Assembly (NCBI GenBank): GCA_003569125.1 | Contig: BGOG01000005.1 | Location: 1 to 64,000, forward strand | Length of the DNA stretch: 64,000 bases | Reading direction: 5' to 3' | Source: Acidimicrobiaceae bacterium | Lineage (GTDB): Bacteria; Actinomycetota; Acidimicrobiia; Acidimicrobiales; Ilumatobacteraceae | Part shown: one piece after another, positions 35,713 to 45,330 of the stretch | How the letters are laid out: each line of letters begins with the position of its first letter | Numbering within the stretch: the first letter of the stretch is position 1 | Made by a program: the position numbers and the translations under genes | The notes under the pieces: generated by a model | What the model was told of the DNA's origin: nothing | Databases searched by the model: none | The model's input: only the letters and a program-made list of their open reading frames with translations

Positions 35713-36489
35713 TCAGATCAACTTTAAATTCTCGAGGAATGCGACAATTTTGCCGAACGCTTCACCATCATCTTCGATGACTTCGCCGGCTTTACGCGCT
35801 TCGGCTTGCGTGACAGTAACGATTTTCTGACCAGCGGCTGCCCAGCCAGTTGGCGTGACCGCAAGATCGCCCGCCGTTACGACGTCGAGCGGTTTCTTTT
35901 TCGCATCCATGATTCCTTTGAAACTTGGATAGCGCGGCTCAACTACACCTGCGGTAACGCTGATAACTGCAGGCAGTGTGCACTCAACTTCGTCGTAACC
36001 AGACTCGCTCTGTCGATCAACTTTCAAAACCGAGCCTTCAATTTTTACTTTCTTTGCGAAAGTCACCGAAGGCAAACCCAAAACTTCGGCGATTTGTTCT
36101 GGCACCGTGCCGGTGTAACCATCTGACGATTCGGTTGCCGCAATCACAAGATCGGCGCCACCGAGTTTCGTAATCGCCGCCGCTAAAACTTTTGCAGTGG
36201 TCAATGCATCCGAGCCGGCAAGCGCAGGATCACTAACGAGCAAACCTTTTGCAGCGCCCATCGCCAACGCAGTTCGCATTCCGGATGTTTCACCATTCGG
36301 TGCCATCGAAACAATATTTACTTCTCCTGAGCCGGCTGTCGCAACAAGTTGCAACGCCATCTCGACGCCGTAGGCATCTGACTCATCAAGAATTAATTTG
36401 CCTTCACGCTTCAAAGCATGTGTCGAGGTGTCGAGTGCACCTGGGCTGGCTGGGTCTGGAATCTGCTTTACGCATACGACGATATTCAT
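35713..36489 (-). CDS. etfB: Electron transfer flavoprotein beta subunit
   Basis: The 258-residue beta subunit binds AMP and partners EtfA. It begins MNIVVCVKQIPDPASPGALD. It contains ILDESDAYGVEMALQL, GAAKGLLVSDPALAGSDALT and the AMP-binding LVIAATESSDGYTGTVPEQI. The signature segment SVTAGVVEPRYPSFKGIMDA is near residue 200. It is the first gene of the etfBA operon and divergent from the lipid kinase gene, with a 77-base gap. Confidence 0.95.
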   Translation of the reverse strand: MNIVVCVKQIPDPASPGALDTSTHALKREGKLILDESDAYGVEMALQLVATAGSGEVNIVSMAPNGETSGMRTALAMGAAKGLLVSDPALAGSDALTTAKVLAAAITKLGGADLVIAATESSDGYTGTVPEQIAEVLGLPSVTFAKKVKIEGSVLKVDRQSESGYDEVECTLPAVISVTAGVVEPRYPSFKGIMDAKKKPLDVVTAGDLAVTPTGWAAAGQKIVTVTQAEARKAGEVIEDDGEAFGKIVAFLENLKLI

Positions 36490-36566
36490 GACTTATATTC
36501 TTACCGCTAATCTCAGCCACAACCACGTCGAAATCTCCAATCAATTCGCTGATACCGTAAACGCTC

Positions 36567-37485
36567 TTGCAGATCTTGCTCATTGTGAACTCGTTCGCAT
36601 CTAGTGTCACTCCGCGTAACACGGTGTCGGTACATCAATATCTTTCACGCCATCACAGCGTGCAGGTCGTAGAGACCAATGAACGCGGTCACGCCACGCG
36701 ATTTGCCCAAGATGCCGCCCAACGGGGCGTCGAAGCGGTCGTTGCCTTCGGCGGTGACGGAACGCTCAACGAGGTCGCCACTGGCCTCGCCGGAAGCAAC
36801 ACGGCTTTAATTATGTTGCCTGGCGGATCGACGAACGTGTTCGTGCGCAGTCTCGGAGCAGCCAATGACCCCGTCGTTGCCTTGCAACAATTCAGCGCTG
36901 GTCTTGACCACGGAAATATTCACCCGATCAGCCTGGGGCGCGCCAACGGTCGGTACTTCTGCTTTCACGCGGGCATCGGATACGACGCCGCAGTCGTCGA
37001 ACTTGTCGAGCGCCGAGCCTCACTCAAGCGGATTATTGGCCAGCCGTTGTTCGCGTTTTCGGCGATGCAGGCATGGTTTGCGACCTACGACCGCAAGTTT
37101 CCGCACTTCAATGTCGAAATCGACGGGCGAAAAAATACCGAACGGGTATTTCACGATTGCCCTCAACTCGAACCCCTACACATACATCGGCAAAAAAGCC
37201 ATCAACTTGTCGGCCGCGGCTTCATTGGACAAGAAGCTTGTGGCGGTCACTTTTAGAAAATTAACAACGCCCCTGATGATGCGCACGATCTTGCAGGCAA
37301 TACGCGAAGACGGCGTCAGCGTTTCGTCTGGGATCGACATTCGAACAGAAGTTGAAGATATAAGAATCAGCTTCCCGGCGCCGTTTCCTTATCAACTAGA
37401 CGGTGATTATCTCGGCGAGCAAACCTCGTTACACATCGAACACTGCCCCGACGCACTGCGCCTAGTAAAACCAATAATCGTCTAG
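36567..37485 (+). CDS. Diacylglycerol kinase-like lipid kinase, one frameshift
   Basis: A DAGK_cat-type lipid kinase. TTG 36567 starts MQILLIVNSFASSVTPRNT. The catalytic motif VVAFGGDGTLNEVATGLAGS is complete, followed by LPGGSTNVFVRSLG (the usual GGT/STN segment) and GRYFCFHAGIGYDAAVVELV. A six-A run at 37130-37135 carries an indel, and the other frame continues PNGYFTIALNSNPYTYIGKK and ends HCPDALRLVKPIIV. Total about 305 residues. It may work with GDPD or phospholipid metabolism nearby, but this is only context. Confidence 0.85.
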
Positions 37486-37504
37486 CGATTACTATTCAAG
37501 GGTC

Positions 37505-40185
37505 GTGGTAAAACTTCGTCAAACTTGGATTCTGTGGTTCACGCTTCTAGCAATACCCGGCTCTGGATTTTTGAGATTTGATGGCTTGCCATTCAGTTCA
37601 AAAAGTGAATTTGCTGTTATTGCCATCTCTTGTTGTGTTTTATTTTCAAGCGAAATCCGAAGCCGTTTTCGAATTGCGCTTTCATCGAATCATGGCCAAA
37701 TCAAACGGTGGATCAACACAATTCTTATTGCCGCAATTGTTTTGAAATTCTTTACTTTCGTATTGGCGCCCCAGGGAGATGGTTTTGAATCGTGCTATCG
37801 AAGTATTTACTCCCCAGCACGGCAAGAAGTCCTATGCGAGAAATCATTCGAGGCACCTTTTATTAAAGATGCCCGCATTACTGGGCTTGATCAAATCACA
37901 AGAATGGAGCCGGTAATCAATTTTGGGTCTTCGCGAATAGCCGGAAATCTTGGCGCATCTGAAACAACTTGGCGGCTTCCGTTCGTCAACGAGTTTCCAA
38001 GATTTGATCCACAATGGCTAGATCGGTTTCCATTCACAGCAAAATTCGTTTCATTTATAAAAGTCAAGAATGACTCGTTTATCCCAGTTCAATTTGTCGG
38101 TGAAATATCTGTATTGATTAACGACAACATCACTTCTGCCATTTCATATGAACAAAAGTCAATAATCCTCATTCCGGTCAAAAAAGGTACCCAAAAATAC
38201 AAATCGACTACAAATTTGCAGACCTTGAAATTTCGGAAATCCCCGACCGACAGCCTCCCATCCGTGGACCGTGGGCTCAACTTTTTGTCGGAAAACCAAT
38301 ACGCGAGAGCGGCCTGATTGCTAACTTGACTCTGAATATTCGCGGCTGGGCAATAAATCAAGACACTAAACAGTCGCCGTCCACAATTGAGATTCGTAAT
38401 CAGGCCGATGAAACAATTGCAGTCGTCACGCCATCACCACGACCAGACGTTGCGAAAGCATTCGGCAATAAGAATTACACACATTCTGGCTTCGACTTCG
38501 TAGTTCCCGACATCGGCTTAAGTGAAAAGAATAAACACTTCGGACTTTTCGCAACATATCCCGATGGGCAAATCATCCCAATCGGAAAAATAAGTCAAAC
38601 ACAAAATACCTCAAATTATTCTACAAATGCCGAGATTGCTCCTGCCAATCAACCAGGCAATTCGGTCTCAATTGACTTTGCGACGTTCTCGATTGACACA
38701 AACAGTGCGCCGCCATTGATTCCTGCGCTGACAAAGAACTCAAGACTGACAGTCATTGCTTTTAGTCTTCTGGATCTTCTGGTATTCCTAGGAATATTCT
38801 TGAACATAGTTATTTTAATACTCGCGTTAAAGCGAAATTCGCGCGAGTTAACAAGACTCTTAGTTTTGTGTTTGCTCAGTAACCTGATTTTTACTTACGT
38901 ACCTTTTTCGTGGTGGGGTTACAACTCAACTGTTATACCCATAGCGATCGGATTATTGATTGGCTATTCATTGCGCCTCAATAAATCTTTAAACCTAATT
39001 GGGACACTCCCAGGCATATTGGCGGTCGTCGTTGGACCGACCATCTACATGGCCCGACGTTTTATGGGCCTCGCTGATGCCCCATGGTGGGGCTTCCAAC
39101 TCTTTCGTGGTCGTGACAGTGATTGGTTTGTTGCTCAAGGATATGGACGAAGAATCTTTATTGATGCTTCTCTAAACGGTGGTGAAAATCTATTTTACTT
39201 TCAACCTGCAACGCGATACTTAGTGTTCATTCAGCACCTACTTTTTGGCGAAAACGACATCCTGCTCGGCGTTTTGATGGGCGTCAGCGCACTCACCGCC
39301 GCGGTATTCACTGCTCGCCAAGCTCTCAAGCACTTCTCTGGTTCGCGTGAGCAGCACTTAACCACATTGTTTATTGTTGCATGCTTTGTGATGTTCACAG
39401 AACAAATATTTTTTTCATTTGCCATTGCACCATCAAGCGAGTATCCAACATGGATATTAATTTTTGTCACCTTTGGTGTAATCCTTCGAGGAAGTATTTC
39501 ACAACCGGTGGCAATTATTGCAACAATTATGGCTGCCCTAACTGCACAATTCAGACCAAACCAAGCTTTTGGAGCACTTTTCTTATTTCTGCTCATTCAA
39601 TCCGAACTTGGTACGGGTGAGAACTTGAAACGAATATTAGATCGCTTTCAACTTCTCATTGTCTTCGCCACAACTATGAGTCTTTGTCTGATTCATAATC
39701 TGTATTACGGTGGCGAGTTCGTCTTATTCTCAGTTACTGGTAGCGCAAGCAGCGATTTCAGTTACTCGGCACTCCTAGATATTTTCAGCGATGAAAATGC
39801 CAGAGCAATATTTGTAAATAAACTGGTCGTGACATTCAATTACGGTTGGCCACCCAGCCCTCGCTCGCTAGCTTTTTGGGCTCTTGACTTGATTTGGTTG
39901 CTCGCAGTTGTGCGAACCATCAAGCTACGAGAGATTGGCATTAAAATTTGGGTGGTCTTGATTTTTCCATTCGCTTACTTTGTGCCGCAAATTCCGTATG
40001 ACTTCTCGCGGGGTGGCTACCACCCAAGACATGTTGTCGCGATCCAACTTGCATTCGGTTTGTCCGGACTTTATGTTCTCAGCCGACAGGCACTAAAGAA
40101 TTCTGAGTTAGCGGCTTGTGGCGACGACTTGCAGGGCGAGGTCGGGCACATTGGTGCAGATTCCGTCGACTTGCCAGTCAATTAA
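37505..40185 (+). CDS. Large multispanning membrane protein, GT-C-like, one frameshift
   Basis: A product of about 893 residues with no firm family. The first 270 residues hold two N-terminal helices and a long extracytoplasmic stretch. A frame break between 38180 and 38197 (A runs) joins it to IQIDYKFADLEISEIPDRQP, then LFVGKPIRESGLIANLTLNI and a beta-rich domain with RGWAINQDTKQ. The second half has about twelve helices with PFSWWGYNSTVIPIAIGL, GRDSDWFVAQGYGRR and FQPATRYLVFIQHLLFGEND, resembling integral GT-C glycosyltransferases of surface glycans. The C-terminus PYDFSRGGYHPRHVVAI fits such enzymes. A second indel near 40105 may extend the end into the convergent GDPD gene. Confidence 0.6.
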
Positions 40186-40803
40186 TTCTTTCATCCGCGC
40201 GGGGTTATCGCATGTCCAAGTGTTGACTTTCAATCCGTGTTTATGAAAAACAATCACAAGTTGCTCGGTCAGCGACTTGACCCACGGATGAATTGCGTAA
40301 TGGCCCTGCTTAGACATTCGACTGGCGATGGTTTCAAGTTCTGCATTATCGATTGTCATCACTAGCCACGCTGTTTTAAGCTGCGGCATAATTTTTCTTA
40401 CCTCATCGACGGTCTCACGTCGAAAAGATGAAATCAACCAGCGCTCAATTGAGCCCCGCTGTTTCAAAAACTCGACGATGTCACGCGTAATTTGTTCGGT
40501 CGGGTCGAAATCTGGCTCACTTGAATCATTTTTTATCTCGATATTCACCCACATTGATCCGCAGGCATCCAAGGCCTCACTGAGTGTCGGCACGTGACCG
40601 GGCAACTCAGCCTTTTTGGTTGCGATAATTGCGCGACCATCGCTCAACTTCGCGTCGTGGTGAACGATTAATTCGCCAGTCGCACAACGGCGCACATCTA
40701 ATTCAACTGCATTTGCCCCCATTTCAAGGGCTCGCCTAAATGCCACCGTTGTATTTTCTAGCTCGACCTTAGAAGCACCGCGATGTGCCATAACTTGGGT
40801 CAC
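40108..40803 (-). CDS. Glycerophosphodiester phosphodiesterase
   Basis: It hydrolyses deacylated phospholipids to glycerol 3-phosphate and an alcohol. The 231-residue protein starts MTQVMAHRGASKVELENTTV with the HRGA...EN motif. It then has GANAVELDVRRCATGELIVH with the metal-binding ELDV, followed by HHDAKLSDG and IEIKND. No signal peptide is seen, so it is probably cytoplasmic. Its stop overlaps the end of the convergent membrane protein frame by about 78 bases, which suggests the latter is frameshifted at its 3' end. Confidence 0.9.
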   Translation of the reverse strand: MTQVMAHRGASKVELENTTVAFRRALEMGANAVELDVRRCATGELIVHHDAKLSDGRAIIATKKAELPGHVPTLSEALDACGSMWVNIEIKNDSSEPDFDPTEQITRDIVEFLKQRGSIERWLISSFRRETVDEVRKIMPQLKTAWLVMTIDNAELETIASRMSKQGHYAIHPWVKSLTEQLVIVFHKHGLKVNTWTCDNPARMKELIDWQVDGICTNVPDLALQVVATSR

Positions 40804-40955
40804 GCCCGCAGGCTACAAGAAAAGGTTCGCGAGATTCGCAAAATAAAAACAAATTAATATTTTCTTTTTTCATTGCTAACGCGCTGAATGCTCTCTAGTC
40901 TGAGCACAGATAAGAACGAAATCGTAAGTTTCTTTAAGTTATGGGGGAGTAGTAA

Positions 40956-41258
40956 ATGTCTTTTCTCGCAACAAGCCTTGCCCTTGGATCGGCTGATTAT
41001 TCATGGAGGCGGAACGCTTCTTGTAAAGACACCGACCCAGAATTGTTTTTTCCGGTCGGCACAACTGGCCAAGCACTAGTGCAGATTTCTGAAGCCAAAG
41101 TTGTTTGCGACGAATGTCTGGTTCGCGGAAAGTGTCTGGATTTCGCTCTTGAAACAAATCAAGATTGGGGAATCTGGGGTGGCATGTCAGAAGACGAACG
41201 CAGAGACATTCGACGTCAGCGAGCAGCAGAGCGAAGAAACTCTCGCCTGCTCGCCTAG
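40956..41258 (+). CDS. whiB: WhiB-family iron-sulfur transcription regulator
   Basis: A 100-residue actinobacterial regulator with a 4Fe-4S cluster. Cysteines lie at about 23, 51, 54 and 60 (ASCKDTDPELFF, VVCDECLVRGKCLDF). The GIWGG turn is at 72-76 and a basic RRDIRRQRAAERRNSR tail follows. It is closest in look to WhiB1/WhiB2. A strong GGGGGAG ribosome-binding sequence precedes ATG 40956. The convergent pdtaS-like kinase gene ends 56 bases downstream. This whiB-pdtaS neighbourhood is also seen in mycobacteria. Confidence 0.93.
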   Translation: MSFLATSLALGSADYSWRRNASCKDTDPELFFPVGTTGQALVQISEAKVVCDECLVRGKCLDFALETNQDWGIWGGMSEDERRDIRRQRAAERRNSRLLA

Positions 41259-41314
41259 TTCGTATTCTCGCTGAAATTCGTCGCTGCCTGAGATCAGGCT
41301 GACCAGTAGATAAT

Positions 41315-42814
41315 TTATTCTCCCGTAAACGGGATTTTTAGCTCGACAACAGTTCCAGCGCCATCGGTCGCGATTTTGAGTTCACCGACTGAATCATCAA
41401 CCAGGGCCGGTCGCATCTGAATAGTTCCCGCTAATTCGGTAGTCACAAGTGTTCGAACAATGGATAATCCCAGACCAGTAGCCGCTTTGATATCGAAGTC
41501 ACTTCTAAGTCCACGACCGTTGTCAGTCACACGAATTTCTAATGATTTGTCATCGTGACTCAGCGTGACAAGCACCGAACCGCCGGCACTGCCCTCGGGA
41601 AACCCGTGATCGACCGCGTTTTGTAAAAGTTCAAGAATCACAACTGATAGTGGCGTCGCGATTGTCGCCGGCAGTCGCCCGCCGTCACCTTGAACGTTGA
41701 ACTTCACCGGCCGATCGGTTGATTGCAGCCCCTCTTCGACGAGTCGTAATAAAGGACGCACAATTTCGACAAACGAAATATCTTCGCCAGCCTCATGCGA
41801 AAGAGTTTCGTGAACCAGTGCGATAGTTCGAATTCGTCGAACCGATTCGGCAATCGCAGAAATTGCTTCTTCGCTTTTAAGCCGGCGCGCTTGAAGTCGC
41901 AACAGAGACGAAATCGTCTGTAAATTATTTTTCACGCGATGATGAATTTCGCGAATCGTCGCATCTTTGGTGAGCAACAATCGATCGCGACGTCGCAACT
42001 CTGAAACATCGCGCAACAACACAACGCCACCCGTAACGACAACACCACGACCGAGTCTTTTTAATGTGGGTATGGTGCGCGTTAGCAACGTAACTTCGGC
42101 TGTTTGCTCAAATTCTTCGACAACTGGCTCGCGCCGCTCAAAAGCATTTCGTGCCGCGGTTTGTGCCACTCCAAGTTCTGCCAAACTTTGCCCGACTGCA
42201 TTGGTATTCACCCCCACGCGGTGCATTGCCGAAACGGCATTCGGTGATGCGTAGCGAACACGTGCATCGGCATCTAAAACAATTACGCCGTCACCAACTC
42301 GTGGGGCAACAGTTGCGTCTGCGACGCGACCTTCAAATGGAAACAATCCCGTTGAAATCATTTTCGTGAAATCATCAAAAATCGTCAGATATGTTCGTTC
42401 GAGTTGTCCGGGTTTTCGACCGCTACGCCTCGACCAAGCGCGTGTCAACACTGCGACAACTCGCTCGTCGCAGCGCACCGGAATCGCCATCAAACTCACC
42501 GTTTCAATCTGCGATACAACCCGAATTTCACCGGTAACGACTTTTTGCGTAGTGAATGCTTGGGCGATCATCGCCAACTCTGCCGAATCGGCGGTCAAAC
42601 CAACCATGTCAGTTTCATAAAGCGTTTGACCTGTTGCGGCGCGAACCTGCGCGGCAACCATCCATTGATTGTCTTTGGTCGGCAGATACAGCAGCATGTC
42701 GGCGAAACAAAAATCGGCGAGCATTCCCCACTCTGAAACGAGAGCACCGAGATGGGCTAATTCGCGTTCATCAGTGTTGCCGTGTTCGTGAGCGATTTCG
42801 ACGAGCGTTGGCAT
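41315..42814 (-). CDS. pdtaS: Sensor histidine kinase, PdtaS-like
   Basis: A cytoplasmic histidine kinase of the HisKA_2 type. The 499 residues show a GAF-like N-terminal half (~1-160), a PAS-like middle (GVIVLDADARVRYASPNAVS, ~176-195), the phosphoacceptor region IREIHHRVKNNLQTISSLLR (His at ~291-292), and a HATPase_c C-terminus with LLQNAVDHGFPEGSAGGS and DNGRGLRSDFD. No membrane helices were seen. In mycobacteria PdtaS signals to the RNA-binding regulator PdtaR, but no pdtaR is visible here. It ends beside whiB, as in that genus. Confidence 0.9.
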   Translation of the reverse strand: MPTLVEIAHEHGNTDERELAHLGALVSEWGMLADFCFADMLLYLPTKDNQWMVAAQVRAATGQTLYETDMVGLTADSAELAMIAQAFTTQKVVTGEIRVVSQIETVSLMAIPVRCDERVVAVLTRAWSRRSGRKPGQLERTYLTIFDDFTKMISTGLFPFEGRVADATVAPRVGDGVIVLDADARVRYASPNAVSAMHRVGVNTNAVGQSLAELGVAQTAARNAFERREPVVEEFEQTAEVTLLTRTIPTLKRLGRGVVVTGGVVLLRDVSELRRRDRLLLTKDATIREIHHRVKNNLQTISSLLRLQARRLKSEEAISAIAESVRRIRTIALVHETLSHEAGEDISFVEIVRPLLRLVEEGLQSTDRPVKFNVQGDGGRLPATIATPLSVVILELLQNAVDHGFPEGSAGGSVLVTLSHDDKSLEIRVTDNGRGLRSDFDIKAATGLGLSIVRTLVTTELAGTIQMRPALVDDSVGELKIATDGAGTVVELKIPFTGE

Positions 42815-42849
42815 AGGTGGTGCTCTAAGTCTGCCCGATCAGGGTTGGC

Positions 42850-44040
42850 TCAACCAATATTTAGATTTTCACCAAGAGCGACTAATCCATTTATGTCCGC
42901 GATATCGGTCTCAAGCATCGGTACGGCCACAAAATTATCGGCGAACCCAGCGACCCGGTCTAATAATGCAGACTGCATTACAGAAATCTGTGTTGTTACC
43001 TGTGCATAGTTTTCGATTGTCGCCAAGGTTTGTGTCACCAATTTTGAGAGACTCTGGTCATCAATGCCCGCAGAAAATTCTTCTTTGCTCAACAAATCCG
43101 TGAGTTCGCTGACCAGAGCAGTGTCTTGCAATAACTTGTTTAGATCTTGTACCTGCTGGACAAGTGCATCACCCTGAAGTTCTTTCGGAATCACTCGATT
43201 CGCAATCGCCAAATTTGTCGAGAACTTACGCTCTTTGAGCGCCGCGCTGAGAAATTCGGCTTCACTAAGCGGTGCATCTTCAAGCGTTGTAACGACCGCA
43301 AACGAAGTTTTAGGGTCGTGCAGCAATGCCTCGACTTTTTTGGCTCGCTCGACAAAACCGGTCTCCATTGTTCTAAATAAAGTAAAAAATTCGGCGACAT
43401 CCCGCAATAACCCCTTGCCGAGTAGACGGTCGGCGATTTCATAAAACGGTTTGGCCGCGAGCGCGAGTAACTGCCATTGCGAGTTTGCCGTCAACAACTT
43501 AAGTAGTCGACTCGAGAAGAAGTCCTGCATGCGTTTTGGGGCGTCTAAAACAGTCAGGGCATTGCGTGAAGGCGGAGTGTCGACAATTATCAGGTCGTAA
43601 GCACCACAAGAGTGCGCCTGATACAAGCGTTCAATCGCAATGTAATCGTGGCTGTGCACGAACCTCTCAGTGAGATTTTTGTAAAGCGAGTTCTGTAGCA
43701 CGCTGTTTCGCGTTGCTTCATCGGGTGCATGGCGGGTGATCAATTCATCCCAACTTGCTTTTGTGTCGATCATCGCCGCCGCTAATGATCCGCGCAACTT
43801 TGTCTTGCTTGTTTTGAACAAATCACGAGTGATCTGCACTTCGGCATTACCAAATTCGCTGAGCCCGAGCGCATTGGCGAGTCGCTTGGCAGGATCGACC
43901 GTCAAAACCAACACGCGCTTTTCGGTTTGAGTTGCCGCCAGCACACCTAATGCAGCCGAAACTGATGTTTTACCAACTCCACCTGAGCCGCAGACAACGA
44001 TTAGCCCATCGCGTTGAATCAAATCTGCAACCGTTGTCAC
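42850..44040 (-). CDS. ArsA/GET3-like ATPase, second of a pair
   Basis: A P-loop ATPase of the ArsA superfamily, 396 residues. Walker A is CGSGGVGKTSVSAALG, the adenine/switch I region has VLTVDPAKRLANALGL, and LIIVDTPPSRNALTVLDAPK is switch II-like. The rest is helical. Actinobacteria often encode two adjacent paralogues (Rv3679/Rv3680 type). The GTG start at 44040 overlaps the stop of its partner by four bases, so the two proteins likely form a heterodimer. Cargo and role are unknown here. Confidence 0.88.
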   Translation of the reverse strand: MTTVADLIQRDGLIVVCGSGGVGKTSVSAALGVLAATQTEKRVLVLTVDPAKRLANALGLSEFGNAEVQITRDLFKTSKTKLRGSLAAAMIDTKASWDELITRHAPDEATRNSVLQNSLYKNLTERFVHSHDYIAIERLYQAHSCGAYDLIIVDTPPSRNALTVLDAPKRMQDFFSSRLLKLLTANSQWQLLALAAKPFYEIADRLLGKGLLRDVAEFFTLFRTMETGFVERAKKVEALLHDPKTSFAVVTTLEDAPLSEAEFLSAALKERKFSTNLAIANRVIPKELQGDALVQQVQDLNKLLQDTALVSELTDLLSKEEFSAGIDDQSLSKLVTQTLATIENYAQVTTQISVMQSALLDRVAGFADNFVAVPMLETDIADINGLVALGENLNIG

Positions 44041-44978
44041 GAGAGTTCTGCTTCAAGTTCGCCCGACAATTTGTTGACAAGAAAATCAGTCGGCTGATAA
44101 GAAAAATCTGGTAGCAGTAAAAATTGGTTTATTGGTTTGAGTTGGGCGAGCCCACTGCGAAAAGACGCAATGTGTTGTGTCGCCAGATTGCGTCTGGCCC
44201 GGGCCAAGCCTGTCGCCTGGAGCGAAAGATCGATGCTTGAGCCAAGTTTTTGAACAATGAGTGATTTTGTTGCAGCCTGATTTAATTGACTGAAAACTAG
44301 TTCTTGTGACTTTGTAAAAATTTCCGTGGGCACACGATTGACCACTACTGCTGCAGTATCAACCTTTGTTTTTGTCTGCAATGCCTCGACTAGTTCTAAG
44401 GCCTCGTTTACGGCCATCTCTTGACAAGTTGTCACAACCACGACCCCGGTTTTTTGTGGGTCTTCAAGAATCGCGGTCATCCACAATGTTTGTTCGTTCA
44501 ACGGCCCGAGTGGCACAAAATTGCGCAGTGTCGTTGGCGCCGCTACCTGAGCCACAATGTGTCCGGTTGATTCGGCATCAACGATCACTATGTCGTAGTT
44601 GCCCTTGCGAACTTCGTAACAAAGTTTGCCGACGACTAGCACTTCTTTTACTCCGGGTGCGGCATCGGCAACGAAATCGAATATTCCGGCCAAACCAGGA
44701 ATCGCCGCGACGAACGGAGTCTTCAAAAAAATAGAAACATACTCACGCAGAGCGTCTTGCGTATTCATTGTCATTGCCGACAAATTCGGTGAGATCTCGC
44801 GCGGAGTAAAACTCAATTCACTTGTTTGAAGCAAATTTGATAGCGCGCCTTTGGCGTCCATCTCGCACAGTAAAACCCGTTTGCCTTGGGCGACCGCCGC
44901 TCGACCAAGAGATGCGGCAATAGTTGATTTACCGACGCCACCCTTTCCAGTGATGAAGAGAAGTTGACGGTCTAACAA
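44037..44978 (-). CDS. ArsA/GET3-like ATPase, first of a pair
   Basis: A 313-residue partner ATPase. It begins MLDRQLLFITGKGGVGKSTI with the deviant Walker A (TGKGGVGKST), then VLLCEMDAKGALSNLLQTSE and YDIVIVDAESTGHIVAQVAA as the switch II region. The start is a TTG at 44978, with no better ATG near. It is likely to act with the product at 42850-44040. Placement after DUF3107 and near whiB resembles mycobacterial arrangements. Confidence 0.88.
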   Translation of the reverse strand: MLDRQLLFITGKGGVGKSTIAASLGRAAVAQGKRVLLCEMDAKGALSNLLQTSELSFTPREISPNLSAMTMNTQDALREYVSIFLKTPFVAAIPGLAGIFDFVADAAPGVKEVLVVGKLCYEVRKGNYDIVIVDAESTGHIVAQVAAPTTLRNFVPLGPLNEQTLWMTAILEDPQKTGVVVVTTCQEMAVNEALELVEALQTKTKVDTAAVVVNRVPTEIFTKSQELVFSQLNQAATKSLIVQKLGSSIDLSLQATGLARARRNLATQHIASFRSGLAQLKPINQFLLLPDFSYQPTDFLVNKLSGELEAELS

Positions 44979-44989
44979 AGCGGGCAGTG

Positions 44990-45226
44990 TCAGCTGCCGA
45001 ATCCCATCTTGCGATCACCGTTTGGCGCACCAAATTCAACGAATGCAATCTTCGCCGACGGAATAGCAGTTTCTTTGCCGCGCTTGTCGGTTAGCCAAAG
45101 AACGGCAGCCTTGCCTTCAAGTGCTGCTTCAACAGCGGCACGCGTCTTGGCATGGGCCTTTTCGTCATCTGCCATTTCAAGAGAGATTTCTCGCGGGGCT
45201 TGCGTTACGCCAATTCGAATATCCAC
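44990..45226 (-). CDS. DUF3107-family small protein
   Basis: A 78-residue actinobacterial protein of unknown function. GTG 45226 starts MDIRIGVTQAPREISLEMAD, and the middle KTRAAVEAALEGKAAVLWLT and the end IPSAKIAFVEFG are typical of the family. The fold predicted by eye is a small alpha/beta domain. It lies 11 bases upstream of the ArsA-like pair, which suggests a shared transcript. In mycobacteria this family is also a short conserved gene. Confidence 0.88.
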   Translation of the reverse strand: MDIRIGVTQAPREISLEMADDEKAHAKTRAAVEAALEGKAAVLWLTDKRGKETAIPSAKIAFVEFGAPNGDRKMGFGS

Positions 45227-45330
45227 TTTGTGCTTCTTTCACTAGTTGTTGCTGTTGTTGAAATTTTAATTATTAACTATTTTATTAATACTGATCACAC
45301 TAGGCGAACATCGATTAGTTCTCTAGTTGA

